In this document: positions 1-10,639 of the stretch, piece by piece
Layout of the letters: every line of letters starts with the position of its first letter
How positions within the stretch are numbered: position 1 is the stretch's first letter
Origin: Tenodera sinensis
Taxonomy: Eukaryota > Arthropoda > Insecta > Mantodea > Mantidae
Direction: 5' to 3'
Length of the DNA: 64,000 nucleotides
NCBI GenBank assembly: GCA_030765045.1
Contig: CM060969.1
Location: 43,565,216 to 43,629,215, forward strand
Position numbers and translations under genes: made by a program
Notes under the pieces: model-generated
What the model saw: the letters and a program-made list of their open reading frames with translations, nothing else
What the model was told of the DNA's origin: nothing
Databases searched by the model: none

Positions 1-2
1 TC

Positions 3-611
3 CAAGAGTGGTGTAGGCGTTGGCGATTGTCCATTAACCCGGAGAAAAGCCGCGCCATACTTTTCACCAAACGCCGCTTTCCCGCCAACTTCCCCACATT
101 CACATACCTTCGCCGAAGGATTGAGTGGGTAGATTCCCTTACCTACCTGGGAGTAAAGCTCGACAAGGGCCTAACTTTTCGGGGACACGTCAACGACCTA
201 TCAGCGCGGACCAGTGGGGCAATTGCCTCATTGTACCCTATGCTGCGGTCGGGGATGCCAATCCCCTTAAAGCTACGTCTCTTTCGGGCTCTCATTATCC
301 CTATCCTCCTGTATGCCTGCGAAATCTGGGGCATGGCTGCAGACACCCATCTCCTGCGTCTGCAACGTATACAGAATAGAGGTCTTCGTGTAATCTATTC
401 TGTATACCGCAGATTCCCCTCGAGACTACTGCACGAAACCTCGTCCCTCCCGTACGTGGAGGACGAAATTAGGCGCCGGGCAACAAAATTCTACGACCAG
501 TTTCCACAACATCGGAGCGCCCTGGTTAGGTCTCTTGGGGACTATATCCCTAGAGAACGCACGCTTGTGCGACACCGGGTTCCCCGCATGGCTTGCGGGC
601 ACCCCCGGTAA
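3..611 (+). pseudogene. Jockey-like non-LTR retrotransposon, C-terminal end of ORF2 (partial)
   Basis: The frame is already open at the left edge, so this is the C-terminal end of a protein that begins outside the window. It encodes the segment after the reverse-transcriptase palm. Visible are a tryptophan/arginine-rich stretch ending in SINPEKS, the YLGVKLDKGLTF block, and the thumb-like LFRALIIPILLYACEIWG and LQRIQNRGLRVI segments. These are hallmarks of Jockey-clade ORF2 just before its end. No RNase H follows, as expected for Jockey. The frame stops at 611 after a proline/arginine-rich tail. It differs from the I-like element at 49.4 kb, which carries RNase H. Whether the parent copy is intact cannot be judged from here. 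Confidence 0.85.
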
Positions 612-945
612 CACAGGAGCTTCCCCATCAACAGCGCAAGCTGAACTCCTGACAGTCCTTCCAAGAGCAGTCTGGAAGTCCAAAACATTTCGCCAATATC
701 CATATTGGGACCACCCATCAGCAGTGCCCAACGGCAGTTGCATGCTGTAAGTAACATCCGACGAGGAGCATAAAAATGCTACCTCCCAACAATCCTCAAT
801 CCTCATTCTTCACCAGCCATCCTGTAACATCCTAATCCCGTCATGCAGTGGTTAAGCCCTAAAAAGGGCAGGTACACGAATGACACACCTCGGGCTGTTC
901 TCAGCCTGCCATCTGGTAGTCTAGTCTAGACCCCAGAAACCGATA
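612..945 (+). mobile_element. Probable 3' UTR of the Jockey-like element
   Basis: GC-richer sequence follows the stop codon and gives way to AT-rich DNA near 945. It contains a small hairpin-like GCCCTAAAAAGGGC at about 857-870. No poly(A) tail or target-site duplication could be identified, so the right boundary is approximate. Confidence 0.5.
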
Positions 946-1750
946 CAAAATCTGAGGAAGATTTTCTTTGGTGCTGTTTTTACTATAACCTACATAAGTT
1001 CACAAAATCTCAGAGTTACTCTGTTGTAAAAAAGTAAACGAATGTACCAACAAAATACTTTTAACAAAACTAAAGGAAAGGAGTTGATTTTGAAAATAAA
1101 TAATACGAGTGCTCCTTTCAAGAGTCATATAATAAACAACAACTTTGAAACTTGTGTTCTAAAATGAATATTGCTATTAGTTAAAAGCAATCAGTACAGC
1201 TCGGCAATAATAAAACAGCTTGACAGGAACATAACTCACAAAAGCTATTGCAAACAGAGGGGAAGAAAATCTATTCTCCAGCACAAGCATTTAATTGTGA
1301 TCTTCATTGGCAATGGGCGGAAAACAATAAAAGTTTTCTCTCGAGAACCTTTTACCCGAAGCGAATCAACCGCCCTGTAGTTATGCAGGTAAGCTATTAC
1401 ATGCTCCTTACTAAATAAGTGGTTTCAAATTGGTGTTGAACAGTTCCGATTCTTTGGTGCGTTAACATGCCATATACTTATGGTTGTGGTTTGCATTCTT
1501 CCTCCACAACCACGGCAAATCACTTCAAATGCAGCAAGTGGTCGATTTGTGGGAATTGTTAGAAAAGCATGTTTCTGAATGAACAATTCACGATTTCAAC
1601 TGTGACCTTTGTTGGACATAGGTTACTTATTGTGTTAACATTAAGCATTTATAAGATGGAGAATTTTTGGTAGAATCAACCAGAGCCGCATAGGAGCTGG
1701 CGATCTGCTGAAATATTTTACTTTCTGTACCATGTACATTGTAAGTTGAA
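946..1750. other. AT-rich DNA, nothing recognised
   Basis: No coding signature, tRNA-like head, terminal repeat or tandem array was recognised. The only open frame (1171-1380) has no recognisable protein character. Confidence 0.5.
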
Positions 1751-2044
1751 AAGAAAATTCGATATCCGGATTTCAATGGGAACACACGCTTTGACATTTT
1801 GTGACTAAAAAGAGAATGTTCAGATAAAGATATGTATCTACTGCTGAAATTATGAGGTATAGGTCGAGCGAAAATCGGCTTTCCACTTCCTTACAAAGCG
1901 ACCGCTTTATTTGTGTCAAGCTACCGCAAGGTCAGAATCAAATTAGCCGAATTGGCAACGCAAAGAACGGCCCAACTATAGTTATAGGGCATTAAAAGGA
2001 ATAATTCCTAGCGGAGGCCAAGTTCAGAATCTTCCGTGCATGCA

Positions 2045-2435
2045 AAACAAATATATTAAAAAATTACTTCTCCATACGAAGGTACCCTTTACATGAAAAT
2101 AATTTGGAAACTTTTGATTTCCCCAAAAGCCGCTGTAACGATTTGCATTAGGTTGCCATATATTTAAGATATTTTCACGACAAATCTTGAATTTTCTAGT
2201 AGATCCTAAGAGCTGGACCTAATCTTTCTTACAAAACATTTAGATCTCTTTAAGCTCACTACTAAGGTAATTTTTAGCAAAATATTTCCGTCATATTCGT
2301 TGTTATTGATTTGAATTTTCCCCAGTTATATTTCTCTCAGTGGGAAGTCGCTATCTTTTTATTCCTGGTCGTCGAAAAAGAACGAGATTTCAAAGCCATC
2401 ACACAGCGAGAGCTCTTAAGGGTATACCTAGCTAA
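2045..2435 (+). repeat. R-family repeat, old divergent copy
   Basis: The order of sub-motifs matches the R family: a CCCTTTACATG block, GCTGTAACGATTT, a TTTAAGATATTTTC segment, TTGAATTTTCTAG, a GATCTCTTTAAG segment and, at the end, AAAGAACGAGATTTCAAAGCC. A related 5' piece (AAAATTCGATATCCGGATTTC) lies near 1758, so the copy may start at about 1750 and carry an insertion. It is much more diverged than the copies at 9.8, 38 and 58 kb. Confidence 0.55.
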
Positions 2436-2439
2436 AATT

Positions 2440-3060
2440 GCTAACTTCCATGATTATAAATAGGTTCAAATTTATAACAGGATTATAAACCTAAAGAACA
2501 GTGTGCATACCAAATTTCATTCAGGTATCTTTATAGTACTGAAGTTATTAAAATATGTAAACATTTATTTAACAAACAAGAAATTGTAGTTACGATGAGC
2601 ACTTAACAACTTCACTAGTTTTAATACCTATTACAAAAGAGATGAACACTACAGAAAACTGTCGGAAACATGTTTTTGCAATCCTTTTAGTTTGGTAGAA
2701 AAACGTGTTACATTTCTAAAGGCCAATTAGGTTGGTAATGGCATTTAATAATTAAAATTCTCATAACCATAAACATTTAAATATAACATATTAACATTAT
2801 TAACATTTGAAGCAAATTTAATCAAAGCTGCATCATGTAGTAAAAAGAGAAAGGAGAAAATGAGTAAGTTTTAAATGGCCGCTTGTCAACATGCGCAGGG
2901 ACATTTGAGAAGTCACGTGATGTCGTTTTTACGGATCATACCATGGTTTCCTTTCCATCATTTCCCTTCGTTCAATTTCCTTATCTTCTTTCAGGTGTAC
3001 TTTCAAGTGTGTAGTGTTGGCAGTGCCGGGCAGCGGATGATTGCGTGTGGTAACTACTGT
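2440..3060. other. AT-rich DNA, nothing recognised
   Basis: No coding or repeat signature was recognised. GC content rises toward 3060, where a repeat-like block begins. Confidence 0.4.
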
Positions 3061-3315
3061 TCTCGACGCTAGGTAGCGTTTGGCCGACCTTGTCCTTCTC
3101 GGGGGCGGACGCTCAGTGCGCACCGAAACCGTGGTGTGCTGGCTACTTGGCGGGGCCTGGCGTCGGGATGAAGAGATATCAACACTTGTTAGGGACTTCC
3201 GTGCGTCTCTGTGGCCTGTCTAGCTGCGACCCTATGTCGCACCTTCGGCTTCATCACTTCATCCCTGCCTCCTGGGGGGTGGTAGCCACAATATATCTGT
3301 GTGATTAAAGGCACA
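3061..3315. repeat. GC-rich dispersed repeat (copy 1)
   Basis: A GC- and CpG-rich block stands out from its AT-rich surroundings. The part from 3188 (GTTAGGGACTTCCG, then CTCTGTGG, then ATCACTTCATC and GTAGCCA) recurs in the same orientation at 31197-31285, so this is an interspersed repeat. Its class is not clear. The second copy carries an antisense GGTTCGAGACC (B-box-like) next to the shared part, so a tRNA-related SINE is possible. Confidence 0.55.
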
Positions 3316-3362
3316 AAATATAATTTTTTTGTGTACGTTGGTGAATTTTTACCTAGGCGTAG

Positions 3363-3525
3363 CCTTAAAAGATTTGACTATCGTATAAGTCTACTGTATT
3401 CTCCTATTCCTTTTGCAACTACAGGAAATATGTACTAAAACATGAACTGATAGAAGAAAAACAGTTTGTAAGAATATTTTACACAAGTTAGTAAAGTATA
3501 CAATAAGTCACATCATATTTTTTAT
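3363..3525 (+). repeat. R-family repeat, 3' fragment
   Basis: TTAAAAGATTTGACTATCG, then a CTACTGTATTC segment, a run like CCTTTTGCAACTACAGGAAAT, and GTTTGTAAGAAT match, in order, the 3' part of the better R copies (for example 10405-10560). Confidence 0.6.
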
Positions 3526-3529
3526 TTAC

Positions 3530-4545
3530 ATTCTGTGTGATGAAGTGCAAAGTTTAAATGCACCAGAAATTAATTAAAATGGCTTGCAATTCCTACATAG
3601 TACGGCAGGAGGGTCCATAGATTTCATACAAGGATCTAACGATAAACCTTTAATTCGTACCCTCAGTGATGTTTTCAGTCCCCAAACGAAAGCACGATGA
3701 ATATTCCTATCGTTGATTTCCTTCTCCATCTCGCACCCTGCTCTGGGCTGATGAACCATTCGGGACATACTTTGATCCAGTGTCTTGGCCTTATCACCAG
3801 ACGTCGGTCCAAGTCATTCGCTTGTAAGCTCTCTAGGATTTAGGTCCTGAAAGAGGAAGATAATCCGACAGGGAAAGAAAAGAAAGCTTTGTAGTTTTCT
3901 TGAACTGCTCGTTTCGGAACATAGGCTTTACTCTTCGTGACCAAGACACTTACACAGCAGCATGGAACCGCTTCTTTTGGCGCCTGAATTCCAGTCATCC
4001 CGCAAGCTTCCATGCAACAAGAACATGCACTACACACTCTTAGTATTTTAAGGGCATGCGAAGGGGAAATGTAGAAGTAAATAAACTGAAACTTCAAAAG
4101 TTGAGTAAGTCAGAAATATGCACACAAGACTTGCATCTTGCAAAGATATCTATCCTTAGTTGAAGAATTTCTAAGTCTTGCAGTTCTTATCTAAATGGCT
4201 TCCAAATGGTGCCATATGGTGCTCTACCAGAGTTATAAAGAGCTTTTACAAGTTGTTATTTTAACTTGTAATGTTGTGTAGGTATTTGTTCGGGTCAAAT
4301 CTTGCAAATGAATTTAAAAGCAGTTATCCTCAACCAACTGAGCTGAAATGTTGCATCCACCTTTAGTATTGTTGAATATGCATGATTAGTTATGTGACGT
4401 CATTCTAATTCCAATATGGCGGATCACCCAAAATGGAGCTATAGATTTTTTATGCCCTCTTATGATATGGCTATCAAATGAAAAGATTCGCTAAAACAAC
4501 ACGAATAAAATAAACAAACATGTCCAGCGATAGCTATAACATGAA
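3530..4545. other. Unassigned DNA
   Basis: No protein similarity, tandem array or SINE head was seen. Open frames at 3574-3768 and 3840-4097 (minus) have no recognisable composition. A single TGACGTCA octamer lies near 4396. Confidence 0.4.
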
Positions 4546-4558
4546 TAGAAAAAAATTA

Positions 4559-4853
4559 AAAACAAGCGTTTATTTAAACGCTCTAAAAATAAGAAAATAA
4601 ACTCTAAATTAAATCAGATCCATCAGTTTATTATATTACACAACTTATACAGAAATTTCGAAATTTACTTGTGCAGATAAACAAGAATACGGTATGTAAC
4701 TTGATCTCGATATAAGTAATTTTAAGAAAAACAGTTTTCTATAAAACAAACGTGATATATCATATAAGTTGTGTAATGTAATAAATTGATGGATATTAGT
4801 TAATTTAAAGTATTTTTTTTTTCTTTTTAGAGCATTTAAATAAAAGCCTGTTT
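4559..4853. mobile_element. Foldback MITE with about 90-bp inverted repeats
   Basis: The left arm (4559-4649, beginning AAAACAAGCGTTTATTTAAA) is the imperfect reverse complement of the right arm (4763-4853). About 113 bp separate them. Both arms share the inner ATTACACAACTTATA and the outer TTTATTTAAA-CGCTCTAAAAA patterns. AAAAAATTA flanks both ends (4550-4558 and 4854-4862), a plausible 9-bp target duplication, although in A-rich sequence. There is no coding capacity, so this is a non-autonomous foldback element. The superfamily is not assigned. Confidence 0.75.
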
Positions 4854-4869
4854 AAAAAATTACTATTAA

Positions 4870-5650
4870 TTTTAATTACGTATATTTAATCTAGGAGCAC
4901 TATGTTTAAATTGCATGGAGTACTAACCAAGTACAAAAATTGCCTATGTTACAATAGGTGATACAATTTGTAGTATGCATTTATTTGAAGTGACCGTGTT
5001 TTCAAATGATATCAGTTTATTCCTTAAGTACTCAGTAACATTATAGATAACTAAAAACATAATGTTTGGAACATAGGTATAGGGTGTTCAGAAGAGTATA
5101 AACTAATACACATGCTACTTTTTCTCTGATGAAATATAACAAGCAACAGTAGTCAAAATTTGCGCAATGAAAGTTTTTGTAAATTACAAGTTTATACGTA
5201 AGTAAACAGAGCACATACCTGAATATACCTATAGGACGTCCAAAATTTCTACACACTTCTACTTTGATCGGATAACTCAATACTACATTTTTAACCTTCA
5301 CAAAAGCTTTCAAGAACGGAAATAAAAAACACTTGTACAAATATATATAACGGTATATTGAAAACTTTCAAGGAATTATTTTCAATCGGACTGAATACTG
5401 TCATTTATTTATAGATGAACATTTACCCCTTGCACACAATCATCAGACATTTTTCGGAAAGTAAATAAGTCTTAGAAAACAGAAAATCTTTCGCGTAAGA
5501 TTAGGCATCACTGGTTTCCTTGTATTCTAATTGTAGGAAAAGGCAAATTAGGTGAAAATACTATATTTTATGCACGTAACTGTACAATGACGAGTCGGCT
5601 GCTGTTATATAGCTTTCGTTATGTACTGATTAATGTGATGTCATCGGAGC
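4870..5650. other. AT-rich DNA, nothing recognised
   Basis: Low-complexity AT-rich sequence without a supported gene or repeat. The open frame at 5041-5340 (minus) has no recognisable domain. Confidence 0.4.
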
Positions 5651-6211
5651 AAAATAAAAAATCTGATGCATTGCACTCACATGACTTTATCTACTATTCT
5701 TATCAAGTATTATTCCTCTATCTTCTTCATGTTAGTCAAGATAAACATTTGCAGAAATTATCTTATTACTAATTTTCTTCTAGGCGCAAAGGGGATATGG
5801 GAATAAAGTGGGCTTTGAGCGTAGTCAAACCTTTTAAATTTTTAAAAGTCACTTCTCTTTGCACGGCCAAGAGATAAAACAGTGAATAACGACCTTCCAT
5901 AAGAGAAAAGTTTAGGTACTGCAAAACTCACATAAATAACAAGGAACGTCTCCGAAATGGCGCACTAAAAATTATTTAGACATAACGCGTGTTGTAACGA
6001 CATCTACATTTTTGTATAGTAAGATTTGGTATATCTCTTACGGTTTACCAGTTATGCTAAAGGCAACAAGAGTAAACAGGACTACATAGGCCATAACCAG
6101 AAAATTCGAAATATACAATTCATTTGCCCCCAAAATATCTTTAAACATAAGGCATTTTAATCAAAATTGTTAGAGCTATGTTTGAGAGTTTTTGAAAGGG
6201 TAGTTTAGGGT

Positions 6212-6372
6212 GGTCTGGCGCGGAGGACCCGGGTTCGATCCCCGATACCACGATGGGGATTTTATCCTCTCTGGAAGGTCTGGCACGGGGTGCACTTAGC
6301 CTCGTTTTCCCGGGGAGACCAATTGAGGAGCTACTTGATGGAAAAGTAGCGGCCCCAGGTACTCTGCTCAAG
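6212..6372 (+). mobile_element. tRNA-derived SINE, 5'-truncated (family C)
   Basis: CTGGCGCGGAGGACCCGGGT followed by a GGTTCGATCCCC B box (about 6231-6242), then a GGGATTTTATCCTCT body and a CTTAGCCTCGTT segment. The same order occurs in the longer copy at 55447-55765, which also keeps the A box. This copy lacks the A box and sits inside an R-family repeat. It is not a functional tRNA. Confidence 0.8.
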
Positions 6373-6385
6373 TGCGCGCGCGTAC

Positions 6386-6388
6386 ACA

Positions 6389-6432
<44 letters not shown>

Positions 6433-6444
6433 CACATACACACA
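6386..6444. repeat. (CA)n microsatellite
   Basis: Nearly pure CA dinucleotide array with occasional CG and TA steps. It is the internal dinucleotide core of the surrounding minus-strand R copy. Confidence 0.95.
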
Positions 6445-6579
6445 ATGCTTTTTCTAAAACTGCGTCTTTGGATTAAAGGGATCTCAAAAACATATACTTC
6501 CGCTGAAATCTCCACATCGAAATTTTGAGTTGATACAATACTTCCCCTCCTTACTATATGTAGGGGAAGTATTATATTT

Positions 6580-7685
6580 TAAACACTATGTGAAGAAGAG
6601 AAACTAAAAAGTGATAGCCATCGTAAGGTATAAAAGTTGTAGTCGTATTACAATCTTCATAATCTATATATTACAGATATACTCATAATGACTTTTAAGC
6701 GCTTTAAGTTCAGGGTTTGTGGGCAGCGTTGTATTGATTTGGTGATGGAGGAAAATCTTCAATTAGTGACTTTTCTTTCTGTATCTGTGCTGGGATCAAG
6801 GACATACTGCGAGATATGCCCAACCAAAGGAGATTCTTTGTAATTTACTGCTAGTGCTTATCACCTGCCTTGGCATTTATGCAAGGACTTAGGTTAGATG
6901 TCGATGTTGAAATCTGCCCAAGGCGGCTTAGGTACATGCAGCTTATCCTTACACTGAATCTAGATCTCGTGGACATAGTATTTCACGCTCAGCAATAAAA
7001 TTCGCAGCTGACAGTGAATTTTTCTTTGCACTATCTTAAACACGCGCTGTTACTATTTTACGATATCATAGGCTGTGTGTAACTATCTCTGCTGGGACAA
7101 ACATGTTCGCTGGCTGCTTAAATCAGCCGTAAAATCTAAGATCAAGAAATGAGATCTTGATTCCTTTCGGTAAATATTAAATGAACTGGCGGTTTCAGGA
7201 AGGCTGTGACACGAGGAGTGTTCCGTAAGAATTTAAAAACAGCTATGGTGTTGCATTTGTTCCAATTGCATTCTATAAACAGTTTCTCACGACCGATGAG
7301 ATACAAAAATAAATTATGGTGTCTGTCTTCTTTTCCGGGTATTCTTAGCTTGTATCATTTGTACACAACTGGAAACCACATGGTTAGTTTTTCACCACCC
7401 TGAACAAGTAACTGTCTCCTCTCTTCCAATATACTATCTCCACACGAATTGGGGTACAAACAGTATCTTTACAGTCCAAATAAGACAAAACTTACTATTT
7501 ATTGCTCTAAAATGCAAAATAAAGGTCGAGGTTATTTACAAAGATGTAACTTCTGCAATAAGTATGAATTTCCAAACTGTAGGTATAATTGAGACAGTGA
7601 ACTCAATTGCATGCACACATTCAAAGATTCGCTGATAAGAATTGCGGAGGGAAGGAAACGGCGGACCTTGGCCATTACATCCACT
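6580..7685. other. Unassigned DNA
   Basis: No protein or repeat signature was recognised. The open frame at 7206-7403 is short and without recognisable character. Confidence 0.4.
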
Positions 7686-7689
7686 TTAG

Positions 7690-7935
7690 ATACAAAGTAT
7701 GCATTCGCTTTGCCCCGTTGGTCCTCACCAAAGCGGCCTGGGTTCGATCCCAGGCAACCTCATGTGGGATTCGTGGTAGACGAAGCGGTGCTGAGGCGGG
7801 TTGACTCCGGGTTTTCCGGTTTCCCCCGCCATCGTATTCCACCGTTGCTCCATCTTCATTCCATGTATCACCAGTATCGCCGCCTGCGGTGCCGTAGTAG
7901 TAAAACGGAGCGTTAAACACTACAAACAACAACCC
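7690..7935 (+). mobile_element. tRNA-derived SINE (family A head, distinct 3' tail)
   Basis: A B-box-like GGTTCGATCCC lies at about 7741. It is followed by TGTGGGATTCGTGGTAGACG, GAAGCGG and a CCGGGTTTTCCGGTTTCCC run, the body shared with the SINEs at 23.1, 37.6 and 45.5 kb. The 3' end (GCGGTGCCGTAGTAGTAAAA, then GCGTTAAACACTACAA) differs from those copies but recurs at 19191-19236. The A box is degenerate. Overlapping open frames (7607-7916) are shadows of this repeat. Confidence 0.8.
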
Positions 7936-7939
7936 GTTA

Positions 7940-8505
7940 GTCCTTGTTAATTACTTTGTCATTTCGTTTGCTTCACCTTCCTTACTTTTTGCCGGGTTAT
8001 AAAACATTTATAATTAAGAACCGAAAGCAAGAAAAGCCTGTTCTCTGACGTCAGGTACATCCATCCGACTAACACTGCTCTAAAACAAAAGCAATCATGG
8101 CGTTTGCAATTTTAAACTGAAAAAAAAAAAAAGCTTAATGGAGTTAACAATGAAACTACTGCATGTACTTAAATTCATAAGTCATCCTAGCTTCGTGTTC
8201 TTGTATTGTATTCAGTTCTAATATCGAAGGCCGATGACCATATTTACGATCATAGGTTAAGTTATATGGTTATAATAGACAGAGTAACCGCTTTGAGGCC
8301 CAAATGACCCAGCTGTCGACGGGCCCTTAAGCTCCACACTCCACTCCAACCGCTTTGAAAAAGAATATTTCAGAATACTTTGCGTGATATACGAAGACCA
8401 CTTGTAATATTTAAATACATTTACTACATTTATGGGCATTTAAACTTATAACGATCTCCAACCGAATCGTGACAGCTGAAATTCTTTACGAAACTTGTAA
8501 ATCTA
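7940..8505. other. Unassigned AT-rich DNA
   Basis: No gene or repeat recognised. An 8-bp palindrome TGACGTCA is embedded in CTGACGTCAG near 8047, and an A12 run lies near 8121. Confidence 0.4.
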
Positions 8506-9134
8506 GATTTTATTTATTTATTTATTTCTGAAAAAAAGGCCCTGCTGGAGTGCATGCGATCTTTTGTTCCTATGCGCCTAACGGAGCACCCTCGGAAGGA
8601 TGGATGAGGTGAATGGATCCGAAGGGCGGCCGGGACGTTGCCACGACAGAGCAGAAGGCAAGGTCCCTACGTTTTCCTAGTAAGAAGCACCCCAATGGAG
8701 GCTAGCTCAACCGGTTCCTGTCCCAACCCTTTGGGTTTGTACTCCCAAGGAGGGCGCGAAATGCTGCAAGCCCCTCATCCCTCGGGCTTATAGCATCGGG
8801 GGAAGGGGGGGGGGACCAGTAGGCTCACCTTCCAATCCGGGGACGAGATTTTCAGAGCGCATTTCTTCCCCCTGCCGTGCTGCTACCACGACGCTCACCG
8901 ACGCTTCCAATCTTGAAAAATCCTAATGGGATATAGAAGGAATAATTAATGTATCGAAATAGAGGGGCAGGAAAATCCGGAGGATATGGAAATCCTTCCC
9001 AGCATTCGCCTGGCGACTCCGGGAAACTTACGAAAAATAAATGGGCCAGGAAGTTCAGTCGCGGGGATCGAACTCACGATCTCCCGAATGCGGGCCATAG
9101 ACGTTAACGCCTGAACCATCCGCTCGGTAAGGTA
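8506..9134 (-). mobile_element. Long tRNA-headed SINE (family B) with (AAAT)n tail
   Basis: Reading the minus strand from 9134, a tRNA-like head carries an A-box region (ACCGAGCGGATGGTTCAGGC) and, after CCCGCATTCGGGAGATCG, a B box GAGTTCGATCCCC. A GC-rich body of about 500 bp follows and ends in (AAAT)n at 8509-8528. The head recurs at 11590-11650 on the plus strand. The tRNA-like Pol III promoter plus a microsatellite tail fits a SINE. The body could instead hold two adjacent repeats. Confidence 0.7.
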
Positions 9135-9391
9135 TGAATAATGTAGCTTCAATAAATAAATTTCAAGCTATGTTCTACACGTAAAATGTAACTTGTAACT
9201 TGATTGTAAGGAAAATAATTAGTAATATTATTATAGTATTATTTTATATTGTGAAACATTCACCAAAATTTCATTTAATCTTCTATAATCTTAATTTGAT
9301 ACTTTCTAATATAGATGTCACAGGTTTGAGTTCCATCTATATTGGTCCTAAAGGCCCTTTAATTTTCCTCAAAGGCCTCTTTATCAAGCTT

Positions 9392-9562
9392 GAGGTTCTT
9401 TTACGTGCCTTAAATCTACGACATACGACCGCCAACTTTACTTCCTTTCCGAAGAAAGCTATGCTAAGGAGCTTTACGCTCGGGAAAGTCCATCGCCCTC
9501 CGCCATTTTGAATCCACGACCTCAGGAACCAGAGGCTAGTATGCTACACCTAGACCACGGAA
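9392..9562 (-). mobile_element. tRNA-derived SINE (family D)
   Basis: On the minus strand, CTTCCGTGGTCTAGGTGTAG (A-box region of a Glu/Asp-type tRNA head) begins near 9562. A degenerate B box (GAGGTCGTGGATTCAAAA) follows, then a body with GGAAGTAAAGTTGGCGGTCG and TCGTAGATTTAAGGCACGTA. A processed SINE, not a tRNA gene. Confidence 0.7.
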
Positions 9563-9573
9563 GATGACAACTC

Positions 9574-9632
9574 AGACACACACACACGCACGCACGCACA
9601 CACGCACACACACATACATATATATGTATATA

Positions 9633-9702
<70 letters not shown>

Positions 9703-9752
9703 TGACCACTTTTTTAAAAATGCTATTTTTGAATTTGGGAGCCTAAAATAAT
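9574..9752 (-). repeat. R-family 5' fragment with compound CA/TA microsatellite
   Basis: A (CA)n-(TA)n-(CA)n array (9574-9702; TA part about 9616-9690) is followed by the complement of the R-family 5' segment (TTTTAAAAATGCTATTTTTG and a GAGCCTAAAAT stretch). The copy runs on the minus strand and meets a plus-strand copy at about 9755, giving a head-to-head pair. Confidence 0.65.
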
Positions 9753-9754
9753 AC

Positions 9755-10607
9755 GTATTTTTACTTTCTCTACTGGTATGTAGGGGAAGTATTGCATTCC
9801 ACCCAAAAATTCGATGTCGAGATTTCACCGGAAATACATATTTTGAGGCCCCTTGAATCCAAAATAAGCATTTTTAGAAAAAGATCGGTGTGTGTGTGTG
9901 TCAGTCTGTGGTCAGCATAACCCAAAAACGAAAAGTCGGTTAAAAACCAAAGTTGGTATTTAAGTTTAATGTCTTTCAGGGATGAGACACGAAGATGTTG
10001 AAGAAAATAGCCCCACCCTAAACTACCCTTTACATGGAAAATTTTGATTTTCTTTAGAATGGCTCTAACGATTTTTATTAAAATGTCATATGTTTGAGAT
10101 ATTTTGATGAAAAATGAAATGTATATCTTGAATTTTCTAGCTATAGCCCCTGTAGTCGTATTTACTCTGGACGACTTTTGCATAACTGGTAAACCATTAG
10201 AGATAGACCAAATCATACTATACAAAAAATGTAGATCTTGCTAAAATACACAATTTATATCTCAATAAATTTTCTTGTATGGTGAACCATTTCGGAGATA
10301 TTCCTTGTTATGTGTGTGAGTTTCGAAGAACTTAGAACTTTTGTGAAATGGGTCATCGTTATTCATTTTTTTATGTTAGTGTGCAAAGAGAACGGAATCT
10401 CAAAGCTTTAAAAGATTTGACTATCGCACAAAGCCTACTGTATTCCAATATTCCCCTTGCACCTACAAGGAAATTAGCAATAAGATAATTTGTACAAATG
10501 TTTATTTTAAGTAACACGAAGAAGATATAGGAATTAGAGTTAGTAAGAATGGTTAGTACAAAAGTAGAGAAAGCCATGTGAGTGCAACACATCAGATTTT
10601 TTGCTGA
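9755..10607 (+). repeat. R-family repeat, best full-length reference copy
   Basis: The copy starts with TTTTTACTTTCTCTACTG, then GTAGGGGAAGTATTGCATTC and an AAAATTCGATGTCGAGATTT block. A short (GT)n core follows (9889-9900), then GCATAACCCAAAAACG, TTTGAGATATTTTG, TTGAATTTTCTAGC, a GTAGATCTTGCTAAAA segment, CATTTCGGAGATATTCC and AAAGAGAACGGAATC. It ends in AGAGTAGAGAAAGCCATGTG and GTGCAACACATCAGA. No open frame is conserved between copies. The complement of the 3' AGTAGAGAAAG matches the 5' CTTTCTCTACT, forming a subterminal inverted motif. Confidence 0.8.
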
Positions 10608-10639
10608 AATTTTGGTATAGAATGTTTGGATGTTCTTAC

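Larger units (their letters stand above)
5655..6577 (-). repeat. R-family repeat, near full length, with nested SINE
   Basis: On the minus strand this copy runs from its 5' end near 6577 to its 3' end near 5655 (TGCACTCACATGAC at about 5673 is the complement of the conserved GTCATGTGAGTGCA). It includes the (CA)n core at 6386-6444. The segment between the GGGTAGTTTAGGGTG block (about 6200) and the dinucleotide core is replaced by a SINE (6212-6372). At the 5' tip AATACTTCCCCT and AGGGGAAGTATT form a 12-bp stem around a short loop (6537-6573). Other copies show only one of these arms. Confidence 0.75.

Noticed and set aside
5655..6577. R family as a Helitron
   Set aside because: One copy has a terminal hairpin, but there is no consistent 5' TC, 3' CTRR or A/T insertion site.
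9755..10607. R family as a SINE or LINE 3' end
   Set aside because: No A/B boxes, no poly(A) or simple-repeat tail at the 3' end, and no coding remnant.
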